A stretch of DNA of 64,000 bases from Paroedura picta (Eukaryota; Chordata; Lepidosauria; Squamata; Gekkonidae): contig NC_135384.1 in assembly GCF_049243985.1 (NCBI RefSeq), positions 13,884,501 to 13,948,500 on the forward strand, given 5' to 3'. Positions within the stretch are counted from its first letter, which is position 1; each line of letters opens with the position of its first letter. This document shows positions 1 to 10,480 of the stretch, in pieces. A program made the position numbers and the translations under genes. The notes below the pieces were generated by a model that was not told where the DNA came from, made no database searches, and worked only from the letters and a program-made list of their open reading frames with translations.

Positions 1-980
1 ACAGCTGTTCCCCATGTTCTGGCGCCAGCAGCACATAATAATCATCTACAATTGGTCCTGGCTGACAGTGGGTGACTGATTTTTTTTTTTCTAAGAAGAA
101 TTGTAGTCTGCAAGGGCTTCCTAGAGAACGGCAGGTCAGGCTGACAGTGTGTGAATTGTAGTCTACAAGGGTTTCCTACAGGATGACATCTAAGCCTCAG
201 TAACCCTCTAATCTGCTTTACACAAATCAGCTGTTCCCCATGTTCTGGAACCAGCAGCACATAAAGCAGGGTGCCTTCCAGGGTGCCTTGTCCCCCAGCA
301 GTAGCATTTAACAGAGATTAGGGACCTACATTGGGAGTGCAAGAAAGTCCCATTCTGTTCTTCAAAAATGTAGTCTGGGTCCAAACCAACATTTCTTCTT
401 GAATTGGATGTGTTAACTTTTCGTTCACTATCAGTCAACAGTATTATAGCACCCGTGACACACAAAATACAGGCCCCATTGCCTCCAGTGTAATATAAGG
501 CAACCAGATTGTCCCACTTAGAGGACCTGGCAAATTGTACTTACGTTGAATTAAATATATATATATATATTACAATACTATTTTTGTATTCTATGCGTTC
601 TATGAAACTTTTTGTGGCTCCATATAGACCAATTTTTAAATCAAGAACCCTCCCCCCCCCCCGGTCAATGGTGTCCCGGTTTACCAATGTTCAAATCTGG
701 TTTCCTTAGTGTAATAGGTTCTTTCAAGGGGATCTTCCCCGTATTTTCCACCAGCAAAGGGTGATTGGATCCTACCCCACACAGAATATATCAGTCTTCA
801 GTTTGTAACAATGTAAAAGTAGGATTATTACAACCATGATAATAGAACACACCTTTTGAATCCTGATGTGAACTGTCTGATTTTATAACAGTATTAAATT
901 AAGATTATTATACAGAATCTACCAAATTAAGAGAGACATAGACCTCAACTAAAATCATCAACAACAAAATCAACTTTTAC
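1..980 (-). other. Intron of an OR gene whose coding exon lies left of the window
   Basis: No coding potential is seen. The stretch is homologous to the introns between leader and coding exon of the OR genes in the window, most closely the one at 7,252-9,378. Shared sequence includes the CCCATGTTCTGG block, which occurs twice here (near 10 and 235) and twice in that intron. It ends at a splice donor (GTAAAAG on the minus strand) at 979-980. By analogy with the neighbouring gene, the coding exon should start roughly 1 kb beyond the left edge. The T-rich, C-rich and (TA)n runs near 80, 650 and 560 are simple repeats. Confidence 0.7.
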
Positions 981-1145
981 CGTTAACTATCTCTTGGCAT
1001 CAATGAAGAATTGTTGAGAGGTAGATCCATAGCGTTACTGCACATTTGTCTAGCTATCATGAAGAATGACTTATATTTCCTGAAGGAAATGGTTATTTCT
1101 TGTGAAGTCACCAATGCAGTAAACAAAATAAGCTTTATATAAGGG
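981..1145 (-). promoter_or_regulatory. TATA box and leader exon of the off-window OR gene
   Basis: On the minus strand a TATATAAAG box lies at 1,132-1,143. A start site about 30 nt downstream (near 1,107) would give a ~125-nt leader exon ending at 981, followed by the donor GTAAAAG. A TAATTG homeodomain-type site (plus CAATTA, 1,204-1,209) lies ~60 bp upstream of the TATA box. The same arrangement recurs upstream of every OR in the window, which is the main reason to call it a promoter. The start site is inferred from TATA spacing, not observed. A 62-codon open frame runs across the leader, but it is not conserved among copies. Confidence 0.6.
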
Positions 1146-1540
1146 GGCAACAGATTGTCTCTGGAGAGCATCCTCTTGATACCTTAAGGAATGAATTCCA
1201 GAACAATTAGCAAATTCCCCTTCTAAAACTCATTAAGGTTTCAAAATACTCCAGTCTCTTATTGAGAAGAATTATTGTTTTCAAAATTTGTGTGTTCCCT
1301 CTCAAGAGACCACTCAAGTGAGTTATAATGGTGTGTGGTTGTTAAATCAATGCGGCAGCGGAATAGGGGCACGAGGTGGAGTATTTTACCAGGCACCAGT
1401 GTACGTGCTGGGACCTTGGGGGCAGGGGTCTGTGTAAGAGACCGGCTAAGGCCAAGCATGGCCTTACCTGGATGGATAGGTCAGGGTCTAGGAGTCAGGA
1501 AGAAGGAATGGTTGAATTTGGTGGCAAACATCTACTGACT
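1146..1540. other. OR upstream flank, no gene
   Basis: The first ~190 bp are the conserved OR upstream block seen ahead of all the other promoters (TTTTCAAAATTTG, CTCAAGTGAG and similar). From about 1,340 the sequence becomes G-rich and no longer matches the other copies. I see no recognisable gene or repeat family there. Confidence 0.5.
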
Positions 1541-3025
1541 TTACATTTCTTTGTCTTTACTCGTGACTCACCCTCACCACTCTGTCAAATGGGAGTTTTC
1601 CCTTCAAGACTCTGAGCCATTCCACATGATTTAAATGTAGCAGAAGGCTTACCTTTGGTAAACGCTATTAATTCAATGTTCCGTATGACGTCGTACACAG
1701 TCTGCAACACTCCTGCAACACTCCCGCAAAAATCGCTTCATTGTAGCACATTTTGGGAAATCCAGAAAAGTGGATTTCCCCTAAAAAAAACCCACTAGAT
1801 TCTTGAGAACAACCTGCAACACATCCCAAAAAGACATGTGCATTCTTAATGTAGCAGTAGAAAGAATGTCCCTCCCTCGCTCTTGCCCCCGAGCTTCCGG
1901 AGATGCGGTCACCATTTTTTCCCCCTTAAACTGGTGAAAGCAATGAACAAGAGAGGCTTCTCCATCTAAAGTCCCTCCACAGAAGTGATTAACTGTAAAA
2001 CAAAGCTCACTACTAGTGTCTTTAAAGTTCCCAAGCACTATACAGCCCCCTGTTCAACACTGGCCATAATTTTGGCCACAAATTGTGTGTGTGTGTGTGT
2101 GTGGGGGGGGTTACTTGAAGAGTGTGTAAACGATTAAGCACCAGCTCCTATGCCAGCAAAAATGGTCTTTCTGAGACAATGAATGAACACATATTCGTTG
2201 CTACAAATGAACACATATTCGTTGCTACTGGTGTTTTCAGCTTTTTAAAAAACAGTTTTTAAAGGGAAAGGGGCTTTTTGGGAGCACGAACACAACAGTT
2301 CATTGGCTGTTCTGTTGGATTGACAGCCAGGGGCAGGAAGAAGTGTGGAAAAATATCGCTTTCTTTGTTGCGATTCCAGCGAGTCTGAAAAACTGTGGGG
2401 AATGAATACAACGGTACTGAGACTTCAATATTCCACTAAAGTTAAAGGTATGCGGAATGACAAAAATTCCACTATTTAATATAGAATTTCTGCATACTGA
2501 AAACATTCAGCAAAATTGGTCCTTGTGTGGAAAGCCCCTCTAGATAGCCTCTAGGAGTTCCTGGAGTTCAAATTATGCTCAAATGACCCCTTTTCCCTTG
2601 AAGAATCAACTGTCAACATAATAATAGAAGGAAGATGTTGTATTTCAATGACTCCCCACTTCCCTGAAAAATAATATTTTATATGATGGTAAGGTAGATG
2701 GGAATTAACAATGGAATAAGATTGCCGGAAAAAAAAAACAGAACTTGAGATATGATAAGAAAATAATAAGGATGGGCCTGGAGGGGATGAGAAGGGAAGG
2801 GACCCTAGGTATGTACATAGCTATGCTTCCAAACTATATTACACACAATCAGGTCTGTTCTGGAGTTTCTTGAAAACAGAAGAATATGACAGGGGTTTGT
2901 CAGTGGTAAAACAGTTGAGAATGGCAGCATAAACGATATAACACAGGTTCAAACATTAAATATTTGGCTATTCCCTAGTGGGGCAAAGTGCCTACAAATC
3001 GATATTAACCTATAGAAATAAGTGG
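1540..3025 (+). repeat. Left arm of a large inverted repeat, interrupted by an insertion
   Basis: Two pieces, 1,540-1,612 and about 2,536-3,025, are the reverse complement of one continuous stretch at 4,490-5,046. Matching landmarks include the block around GACCCCTTTTCCCTTG (2,585) against its complement near 4,935, and the block around CCTATAGAAATAAG (3,011) against its complement near 4,495. By eye, arm identity is roughly 85-90 percent. The 1,613-2,535 interval is absent from the other arm. Part of the arm resembles the downstream flank shared by the OR genes (GTTGACAGTTGA). Confidence 0.8.
1613..2535. mobile_element. Unclassified insertion, probable non-autonomous DNA transposon
   Basis: The uninterrupted inverted-repeat arm near 4,985 acts as an empty site. 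The filled site has CTCT on both sides, and the ends form an imperfect inverted pair (GAGCCATTCCACAT and GGGCTTTCCACAC), as expected of a small terminal-inverted-repeat element. No transposase frame is visible. Inside are a 24-bp direct duplication (ATGAACACATATTCGTTG twice, 2,182-2,227) and a (GT)n run at 2,083-2,102. I do not recognise the family. Confidence 0.5.
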
Positions 3026-3994
3026 AGATGCTTTGGCAAAGGTGTTGCCCACCTCTGCACAGCATCTGTGTCATGTGCCATAGAGATATTCTATGAGTCC
3101 AGGGATATACTAGTGGTAAAGGGCCTGACTGCTGGAAACTTCATGATTTCCTTCTAAAATGGCTAATCAGTTTTTCAGTGAAATATCACAACTAGTGGCT
3201 GGCCGCTCGCAGCTCTGCCCACACACACGACTCACTGTTGGGGCCATTATGTCTGCCACTCTCCACTGCTCCACCCAACTGCCTGCTCACCAGCTGTCAG
3301 CACATTGCACCCCAGGAAGTGTGGCAGAATGGCGCAGCTGAGATAGCCCACCAAGAGCCATAGTTTTGGACTACGCAGGAGCTCCCACAGTGGCCGGTGG
3401 CCCAGCATACCCCAGCCATGCCAGCAACAGCAGCTGAGGGACGATCTGCTTTGGAGAGTGTGTTGTTCCTGCCTGGCTCTCTGGCCCTCCCTCCCCTCCA
3501 CGCTACTTCTGGCCCCTGGCTGGGAAGACCCACAGATGGAACACAGGACCCTTTTGTCTCCCATCTCCGCTTCCCTGCTGTTTGCCAAGTGTCAATCTTC
3601 AGCCTGGCTGCGCATCGAGTGAATGGCCTTTGCCTCCCAGGGAATTTTCAGAGACAAGCATGGAGCCCCCCCTGGCCTGTTCTTTGGGGGGGGTGCATGC
3701 AGAGATTGGGAGACTCCTGACAGTTTGGAGGGAAGGGGATTCACCACTGGATCATGGCCAAGGGCCGCCCTCCCCAGGGGGAACCGGGTTCTGTTCTCTG
3801 GAGATCTGTTGTGATGCCGGAAGGTCTCCAGCCTTTACTGGGAGGCTTGCAACCATTATATTACAATGCCTCTTTCCTTTGCAGTGCATCAGCCTGGTAA
3901 AAAGGGTGAGCATGCTGGCAGGGCCCTGCCCCCCCCCCTCCAGGGAATGACTAACCCCAGCCGGAGGTGTGGTTGAAGATGAGCCTTGCTCTAG
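3026..3994. other. GC-rich spacer between the inverted-repeat arms
   Basis: From about 3,160 to 3,960 the base composition turns GC-rich compared with the AT-rich surroundings. Short open frames occur on both strands, but none resembles a known protein and they overlap out of frame. It is probably an old repeat of unrecognised family. Confidence 0.4.
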
Positions 3995-4269
3995 AGAGCC
4001 AGTTTGGTGTAGTGATTAGGAGTGCGGACTTCTAATCTGGCATGCCGGGTTCGATTCTGTGCTCCCCTACTTGCAACCATCTGGGTGACCTTGGGCTCGC
4101 CACGGCACTGATAAAACTGTTCTGACTGGGCAGTGATATCAGGGCTCTCTCAGCCTCACCCACCTCACAGGGTGTCTGTGGTGGGGAGAGGAATGGGAAG
4201 GTGACTGTCAGTCACTTTGAGCCTCCTTCGGGTAGGGAAAAGCGGCATATAAGAACCAACTCTTCTTCT
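3995..4269 (+). mobile_element. tRNA-derived SINE with CTT-type tail
   Basis: It begins with a tRNA-like promoter (AGTTTGGTGTAGTG for box A, GGTTCGATTC for box B). A body containing GGGTGACCTTGGGCTCGCC and CTGTGGTGGGGAGAGG follows, and it ends GCGGCATATAAGAACC plus a short (CTT)n tail. Copies of the same family lie at 12.2, 21.0, 35.2, 37.3 (inverted), 41.2, 52.7 and partly 56.4 kb. It sits in the spacer of the inverted repeat. Confidence 0.88.
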
Positions 4270-4489
4270 AGAGTCAACCCTGCCCACAAAGCAATGCTCA
4301 GTATAGGGGTGAAATGCAGAGAGAAAGAAGAACAGAGAGACTAATAAAGAGAAGGAAAGACAGAGAGAACAGAGAGAGCCAGGCTCCCTCTACTCTGGAA
4401 GATATGTCTCTTGTCACTGAATCTGGGACAAAGTGTCATTCCCCACCCCTATACTGAGCATTGCACCCCCACCCCTATATTGAGCCTCA

Positions 4490-5046
4490 GCACTTATTTC
4501 TATAGGTTAATTTCAACTTGTAGGCACCTTTCCCCACTAGGGATTAGCCAAATATTTAATGTTTGAACCTGTGTTGTATCATTTATGCTGCCATTCTCAA
4601 CCGTTTTACCACTGACAAACCCCTGTCACATTCTTCTGATTTCAAGAAACTCCAGAACGGGCCTGATTGTGTGGAATATATTTTGGAAGCATAGCTATAT
4701 ACATGTTCACCTAGGGTCCCTTCCCTTCTCAGCCCCTCCAGGCCCATCCGTATTATTTTCTTATCATATCTCAAGTTCTGTTTTGTTTTTTTTAAGGCAA
4801 TCTTATTCCATTGCTAATTCCCATCTACTTTACCATCATATCAAATATTATTTTTTTAGGGAGAGGGGAATCGTTGAAATACAACACCTTTCTACTATTA
4901 TCATTATGTTGACAGTTGATTCTTCAAGGGAAAAGGGGTCATTTGAGCATCATTTGAGCTCCAGGAACTCCTTGAGGCTATCTAGGGTCTTGAAAACTGC
5001 CACTTGCCAGAGTGGTGAGGGTGAGTCATGAGTAAAGACAAAGAAA
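4490..5046 (+). repeat. Right arm of the large inverted repeat
   Basis: This continuous ~555-bp arm is complementary to 1,540-1,612 plus 2,536-3,025. Its right part carries the OR downstream-flank motif GTTGACAGTTGATTC, so this arm is probably in the ancestral orientation for the OR cluster and the left arm is the inverted copy. Confidence 0.8.
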
Positions 5047-6140
5047 CGAGTCCAGGAAACAATTAAGCAAAGGACTCTGTTGACCAATGATCAGTAATAC
5101 AATAGAAGGGGGTGAGCAGAGTTGTCCTGCCATGTGAAAGGTCCATCAAGTTTCATTGCAGATGTTCAGGTTATGCCCGGTTGCTGTGTCAGGCTGAAGC
5201 ACATGAGATAGTGGTCTAGCTAGGCATGGTGTCCGGCTGACAAGATTGCATGAGGTCTTGTTTACCCAAATCTAGACCAAGTGTGGATGCCATAGGTAAT
5301 TGGGCACTGAGATTAGGTATGCCATAACTAGCAACCCGCTAAATGAGGCAATGTAAATATTGACGTTTACCTCATTTATTCCAATGCAAGCTTACATGAT
5401 ATGGCAGATGGCATAGAGTAGGTAGTTTTATTTTATTTTTTTAACATATTTTAATTTTGTTTAACGTAAGATAGAAGAATACAAAATACAGTAAAAAAAA
5501 TCAATTGGCTATAGTTGAAAATTCTAGAAGTTAGACACTGTACCCCACCATATAATGAGTAGGTAGTTTTAGAAAACAGAGGGTAGAGGGGCTAGTCGCT
5601 GCTGCTATAAATATGAAATTACCCAGAAAACTTGTGTCAATAATAAATTGGCAATAATAAATTTGAAGGGACAAGTGTGAAATTGGTGGATGGTGGTCAT
5701 CCTTTTTTATTTTCTCTATCAATTGCCCACAAAGGGTACAGGAAATCCACAAGGGACATTGGAATATTCTTGGAATATTTTCAGAAGGCAGGAAATAATA
5801 TAATCTATCATGGAAAACCAGTTGAGATAACATTAAGTAAAGCTATGACATTAAACACGGCTATGGTAAAGCAAAGCCATCTTTATCTTTAAAGCTTGAG
5901 TTGTGTGAGGAAAACTCACACCCTACCTGATTGGCCCTGGGGAGTGTCCACTCTCTCATGGAGGTCCAAAAGCAGGTCTATCATGCCCTGGTCTCCTGCT
6001 CTTCCTTCTTCCTCCTGGAAAAAGAGCCAGCCCCCTATTCCTCCTCTTACTTCATTCCATTATACCTCCCTCTCATAAACCTGAAAACTCAAGTATATAA
6101 ATAGAATTGAAATTATTATCGGAGCCTACAGAAACAACTT
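5047..6140. other. Downstream flank of the first OR gene, no gene seen
   Basis: AT-rich sequence without coding potential. The part after about 5,800 (TCCATTATACCTC, AAAACTCAAGTATATAAAT) is homologous to the stretch just downstream of the other OR genes, for example 29,660-29,760 and 33,840-33,990. The remainder matches nothing else in the window that I could find. Confidence 0.5.
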
Positions 6141-6238
6141 TGCTTTAGGATGCTTTGGCCTGATCCTGCGTTAAGCAGGGGTTGGACTAGATGGCCTGTT
6201 TGGCCCCTTCCAACTCTAGGATTCTATGATTCTATAAC
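6141..6238 (+). mobile_element. CR1 LINE 3' end fragment
   Basis: The last ~100 bp of a CR1 element. The diagnostic sequence is GGTTGGACTAGATGGCC followed by CCAACTCTAGGATTC and the ATTCTATGATTCTAT terminal repeats typical of CR1. It lies immediately downstream of the first OR stop codon. Confidence 0.9.
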
Positions 6239-6268
6239 TCCACCCTGTATAATTCAGTCAAATCTCAT

Positions 6269-7240
6269 CTAATTACTATGCATCTCCAACAAATCTCTAG
6301 GAAGTCCCATACTTTTTACTGCCCTCCTTATAGCTTTTTGCACCTCTTTGTTTCTTAGACTATAGATAAGGGGATTGATTAAAGGGGTTAAAACTGTGTA
6401 GAAGACTGAGAAGACCTTGTCCATTTCGCTCACAGTTTCTTTTTCTGGTAGCACATACACAAATATCAATGAACCATAGAATATGGAAACAACAATGAGG
6501 TGGGAAGAGCAAGTAGAAAAGGCCTTTTTTCTCCCATCTGAAGATGGGATTCGTAGAATGGCAGCAATGATACAAATGTAAGACAGCAGGATCCAAAGAA
6601 AAGCAGGAACACCATCTATGACAGACAACGTGAAAGTCACCAATGTCACCAGAGAGGTGTCACTGCATGATAGATTAATCACTGGTTTTAATTCACAGAA
6701 GAAGTGATCAATTTCACGGGGGCCACAGTATTGCAACCTTGAAATTAAACTCATTATGAAAGTCATAACTGTTATCCCACAAAGCCAAGATAAAGCAGAC
6801 AAAAGACTACAGAGTCTTCTGCTCATGAGAGTTGCATATTGAAGAGGCTTGCATATTGCCAAGTACCGATCATATGACATGGATGCCAGCAGGTAGCATT
6901 CAGTAACCACAAGCGTCCCAAAAGTGTAAAGCTGGATAAAGCAGCCCCCAACAGAAATGGTTCTGTCCCCTGTCAACAAACTGGCCAGCATTCTGGGGAG
7001 AAGGGTGGAAGTGTAGAAGGTCTCCAGGCAGGACAAGTTTCCAAGGAATAAGTACATAGGAATGTGAAGGTGAGGATCCGTGATTACTAACACAATGATG
7101 ATGATGTTTCCAGCCATGGTCACACCATAGATTATTAGAAAAACCAGGAAGAGAGGAATCTGAAGTTCGGGGGCATCCCCAAACCCAAGAAGAATAAATG
7201 TAGTTATTGTTGTTGTATTGTCTGTCTGCAGAAGATCCAT
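6269..7240 (-). CDS. Olfactory receptor, class II, family 11-like (OR 1)
   Basis: An odorant-binding class A seven-transmembrane receptor of 323 residues, expected to signal through G-olf in olfactory cilia. The whole coding region is one exon. Visible hallmarks are an N-glycosylation site (NTT at 8-10), GN in TM1 (44-45), the disulfide Cys at 100, MSYDRYLAIC at 121-130 (the MAYDRYVAIC motif), SYICIIAAI in TM5 (220-228), KKAFSTCSSHL at TM6 (238-248) and PLINPLIYS in TM7 (286-294). ECYLLA before the DRY motif and QYCGPREIDHFFC in loop 2 resemble OR11A1-type receptors. The ATG at 7,240 lies 11 nt after a splice acceptor (TTTTCAG, AG at 7,253-7,252). The C-terminus is longer and different from the NKCGISK ending of its paralogues. 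Family assignment is from memory of conserved motifs. Confidence 0.96.
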   Translation of the reverse strand: MDLLQTDNTTTITTFILLGFGDAPELQIPLFLVFLIIYGVTMAGNIIIIVLVITDPHLHIPMYLFLGNLSCLETFYTSTLLPRMLASLLTGDRTISVGGCFIQLYTFGTLVVTECYLLASMSYDRYLAICKPLQYATLMSRRLCSLLSALSWLCGITVMTFIMSLISRLQYCGPREIDHFFCELKPVINLSCSDTSLVTLVTFTLSVIDGVPAFLWILLSYICIIAAILRIPSSDGRKKAFSTCSSHLIVVSIFYGSLIFVYVLPEKETVSEMDKVFSVFYTVLTPLINPLIYSLRNKEVQKAIRRAVKSMGLPRDLLEMHSN

Positions 7241-7251
7241 AGTTTATATCA

Positions 7252-9378
7252 CTGAAAATGAAATTAAAAAATCATAAGATTTCCAAGTCAAAGACCCAAG
7301 CCAATAAATTATTATATCCTTTCCCCCACAATTCATGCTGTGTTTTATTAAATGTTCTGATGTGTTTTGTCTGAACTTATGGAAACCGCCCCTAAAGGTG
7401 TTTTCTGCTATGAAATAAATTGTGTAAGTATTATCTCACATAACAGATCCTCATCATTACTAGATGACAACATTAAATAAGAATATTGCAATCCACTGTT
7501 ATTGCTGGTCCATGTGATAGCTAGCAGGTATCTTCTATTCAGCTTCATTTATTCTGTGCCTTCCCCCCCAGTGGGGACCAAAAAAGTCTTACATTATTTT
7601 CTCATCTCCCATAATATTCTAACACCAGTCCTGTGAAGTAGGTAAAGTCAGGCTGACAGTGGGTGACTGATTTTTTTCCTATGAAGAATTGTAGTCTGCA
7701 AGGGTTTCCTACAGGATGACATCTAAGCCTCAGTAACCCTCTAATCTGCTTTACACAAAATAGCTGTTCCCCATGTTCTGGCAGCACCAGCACATAATAA
7801 TCATCTACAATTGGTCCCGGCATTATATTTTAGGTCAGGTCAGACTGACAGTGGGTGACTGATTTTTGCAAGTGTTTCCTGCAGGATGACATCTAAGCCT
7901 CAGTAACCCTCTAATCTGCTTTACACAAATCAGCTGTTCCCCATGTTCTGGAACCAGCAGCACATAATAATCATCCCCAATTGGTCCTGGCATTATTCTA
8001 AATAGACAATAACTAAATATACATTTACTGATGAAGCTACAAATAAAATGAATGTAAGAGTACCAGTACTTGGTTGGATCCAGACATACTAGCACTTGCC
8101 ATCAGTTCCATGACCCCCTTGCACACACCCCTTATGCCTTTCCAGGGTGCCTTGTCCTCCAGCAGCAGCATTTAACAGACATTGGGAACCTACATTGGGA
8201 GGCGGAGGCAAGAAAGTCTATTCTATTATTCGAAAATGTTGTCTGGGTCCAGCCCAACATTGCTTCTTGAATTGGATGCATTCAACTTTTCATTCACTAT
8301 CAGTCAACATTATTATAGCACCCATAACACAAAAAATGCTGTCTAAGCAAGCCATGTAGCCTCCATCGTAATTAGTTCATTGAAGGGGACCTTTCTCCTC
8401 TTTTCCACCAGCAAATGGTGATTGGATCCTACCCCACATGGAATACATCACAGCCCTGTGAAGGATTAAGATGCCTCAATTTTTTTTTCTTGGTTTTCAA
8501 GTTCAAATTAAAAAAAATATTTAATGACATATAAAAACATTGTCAATTCTTGGTTTGCACACTTGGGATGGAGTGAAAGTACACTAAAATGTCATCTCCT
8601 CTCAAAGCATGCATTAGTCTTTTTCAAAACCCTCTCTCCCACAATTAATGTTTTGATCGATGAAACATTATCCTGTCTTTTATTTAGACACATGTAAACC
8701 CTCTCCAAAGTCTATTCCTGCTGTGAAGTGAATTCTACAGATACTATTTTATGTCTACCATCACATTGTCTCATGCTGACAACATAAAGATATTGGAATC
8801 CATTATTAGTGCTGGGCCATAGAATAGCTAGCAGACTGTATATATCATGTTTTTTTTCCCATTTTATCCAAAAAAACAGTCCTGTGAGTTATGTCAAGCG
8901 ACAATGGGTAAGTAGCCTGCAAGCTAAAGTCTTTTTCAAACCAAGCCCCTTTAAAAAAAAAAAACTTGCTTGAAGAGGTAGAAGACAAGGGCTAGTAATC
9001 AAACTGCAACAATAATTATAACAGATCCCCCCCCTTCTGAACCCTGATGTGAAGTCAATTTATATCAATGTAAAATTAGGATTATTACAACCATTAAAAT
9101 AGGAACCTCCTTCTGAATCCTTATGTGAAGTGTCCAGTTTTATAACAGTGTTAAATTAAGATTGTTATATAGAATCTAGCAAATTCACACAGACTTATAC
9201 CGCAACTAAAAACAGTTTCTATTGTCAGAATGACATCTTTTGCTCAAATGAGGCTCTATCTTACAGGAAACCCCCATCCACCAAATAAAGGATACATTAC
9301 TTAATGGCAATTTTTTTGACACTGCTAACCCATAATTGAATCAAGCCTTATAACAACAACTACAGCATAAACCTTTAC
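7252..9378 (-). other. Intron of OR 1
   Basis: A non-coding ~2.1-kb intron between the leader exon and the coding exon, bounded by GTAAAGG (donor) and TTTTCAG (acceptor). A ~190-bp direct duplication (about 7,645-7,830 and 7,831-8,000) shares the blocks GGATGACATCTAAGCCTC and CCCATGTTCTGG. The same duplication is seen in the intron at 1-270. The rest is AT-rich and homologous to the other OR introns. Confidence 0.65.
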
Positions 9379-9582
9379 CATTAACTGTCTCGTGGCATCA
9401 ATGGAAAATGGTCGCGCGGAAGGTCCATAGAGGTATTGCAGAGTTGTCCAGCTATCGACATAAATGATTCTGTTTCCATGTCACCAATGTAGTAAACAAA
9501 AGAGGCTTTATATAAGGGACCAACAGATTGTTTCCAGAGAGCATCCTCTTGATACCTTAAAGAAGGAATTCCAGAACAATTA
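9379..9582 (-). promoter_or_regulatory. OR 1 promoter: TAATTG site, TATA box and leader exon
   Basis: On the minus strand TAATTG is at 9,582-9,577 and the TATA box TTATATAAAG at 9,517-9,506. The inferred start is near 9,484, and a ~105-nt leader exon ends at 9,379 with donor GTAAAGG. The layout matches six other OR units. TAATTG is the core bound by LIM-homeodomain proteins such as LHX2, known regulators of OR promoters; use of the site here is inference. Confidence 0.6.
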
Positions 9583-9832
9583 GCACATTCCCCTTCTAAA
9601 ACTCATTAAGGCTTCAAAATACTCCAGTCTTTTATTTAGAATAACTCTTGTTTTCAAAATTTGAAAGTTGCTTTTCTTGGGACCTCTCAGTTGAGTTCTT
9701 GCAAGTGAAGTGTTTTGATCACAGAGAGGTTCATATTTCCCCAAGGCTAATTAACAAATAGTACTTTCTTCTTTTTTTTATCCTTCTCTGATTAAAAAAA
9801 AAACAAACAAAACCCTGCATATTCAAAGGCAA

Positions 9833-10480
9833 AGAACAGCAGCAATTTACCAGTGACCACCAGAGGGCAGGACACTCGAGGCATGGCTGACGAGGCCCAG
9901 ATGCAGCATGCATGCTCATGGAGTGCACACAGTGGCAGGTCATCAGGGGACGGGATGGGTGCCTTTATAAGACACCATGTGTGGAGGCCCTTCCTTTTCA
10001 ACATTGTGAATTATTGTGTTCATTTGTTTGAATTTGTCAACAGGTGTGGTTAATGAAGACACAAGAAAGATCCTTGGTTCAGAGCTCCAGTTTGCACACT
10101 GGAGTCCTGAGGTTGGGTGGTCTCAAAAAGAGACTGGCTCACTAATAGGCCCTGCCAACTCTCCTGAGAAGGCCACGGGTTCAGAGCCAGGTGGTCCAGT
10201 TGGCTGAATGAGGTGGGCGCCTGTCAACCATCACTTGGCACCTCCCCGGGGGGTCTCTGGGGGCAAGGGATCTGTCCTTTAGGGTGGGAGGAGGCGGGTC
10301 CCAGGGTGCCCTGGAGGGCTAGATATGGAGCAGGCAGACAGCTATGCTGGGGGGGGGGAGTCTTTTCTCATGTCAAGCCAATTCTCCAACTGGAGGTGGG
10401 CATTACAACAAATAAAGCTGTGGCCTTGTTAATGCCAATCAGAGTAGTGTCTTGTTTGGCCCATATGCCTTTCTGCCTAT
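9833..10480 (+). mobile_element. LTR-like insertion (possible solo LTR), fossil
   Basis: A GC-rich ~650-bp block interrupts the conserved OR upstream flank. The paralogous flank near 36,107 is an uninterrupted empty site. The block contains a TATA-like CCTTTATAAGACACC and, near its right end, AATAAAGCTGTGGCC followed by a GT-rich stretch, the order expected of a promoter and poly(A) signal in an LTR. A similar AATAAAGCTGTGGC occurs inverted near 51,060. Family and age are undetermined, and no coding parts are present. Confidence 0.45.

Noticed and set aside
1135-1165. Olf/EBF site (TCTCCAGAGA) upstream of the TATA box
   Set aside because: It fits the consensus only partly and is not conserved in the other OR promoters.
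983-1171. 62-codon frame across the OR leader region
   Set aside because: It starts inside the promoter and is not conserved in the other leader exons; it is most likely incidental.
3995-4080. tRNA gene
   Set aside because: The A and B box-like sequences belong to the SINE head; the cloverleaf is not maintained and a SINE body follows.
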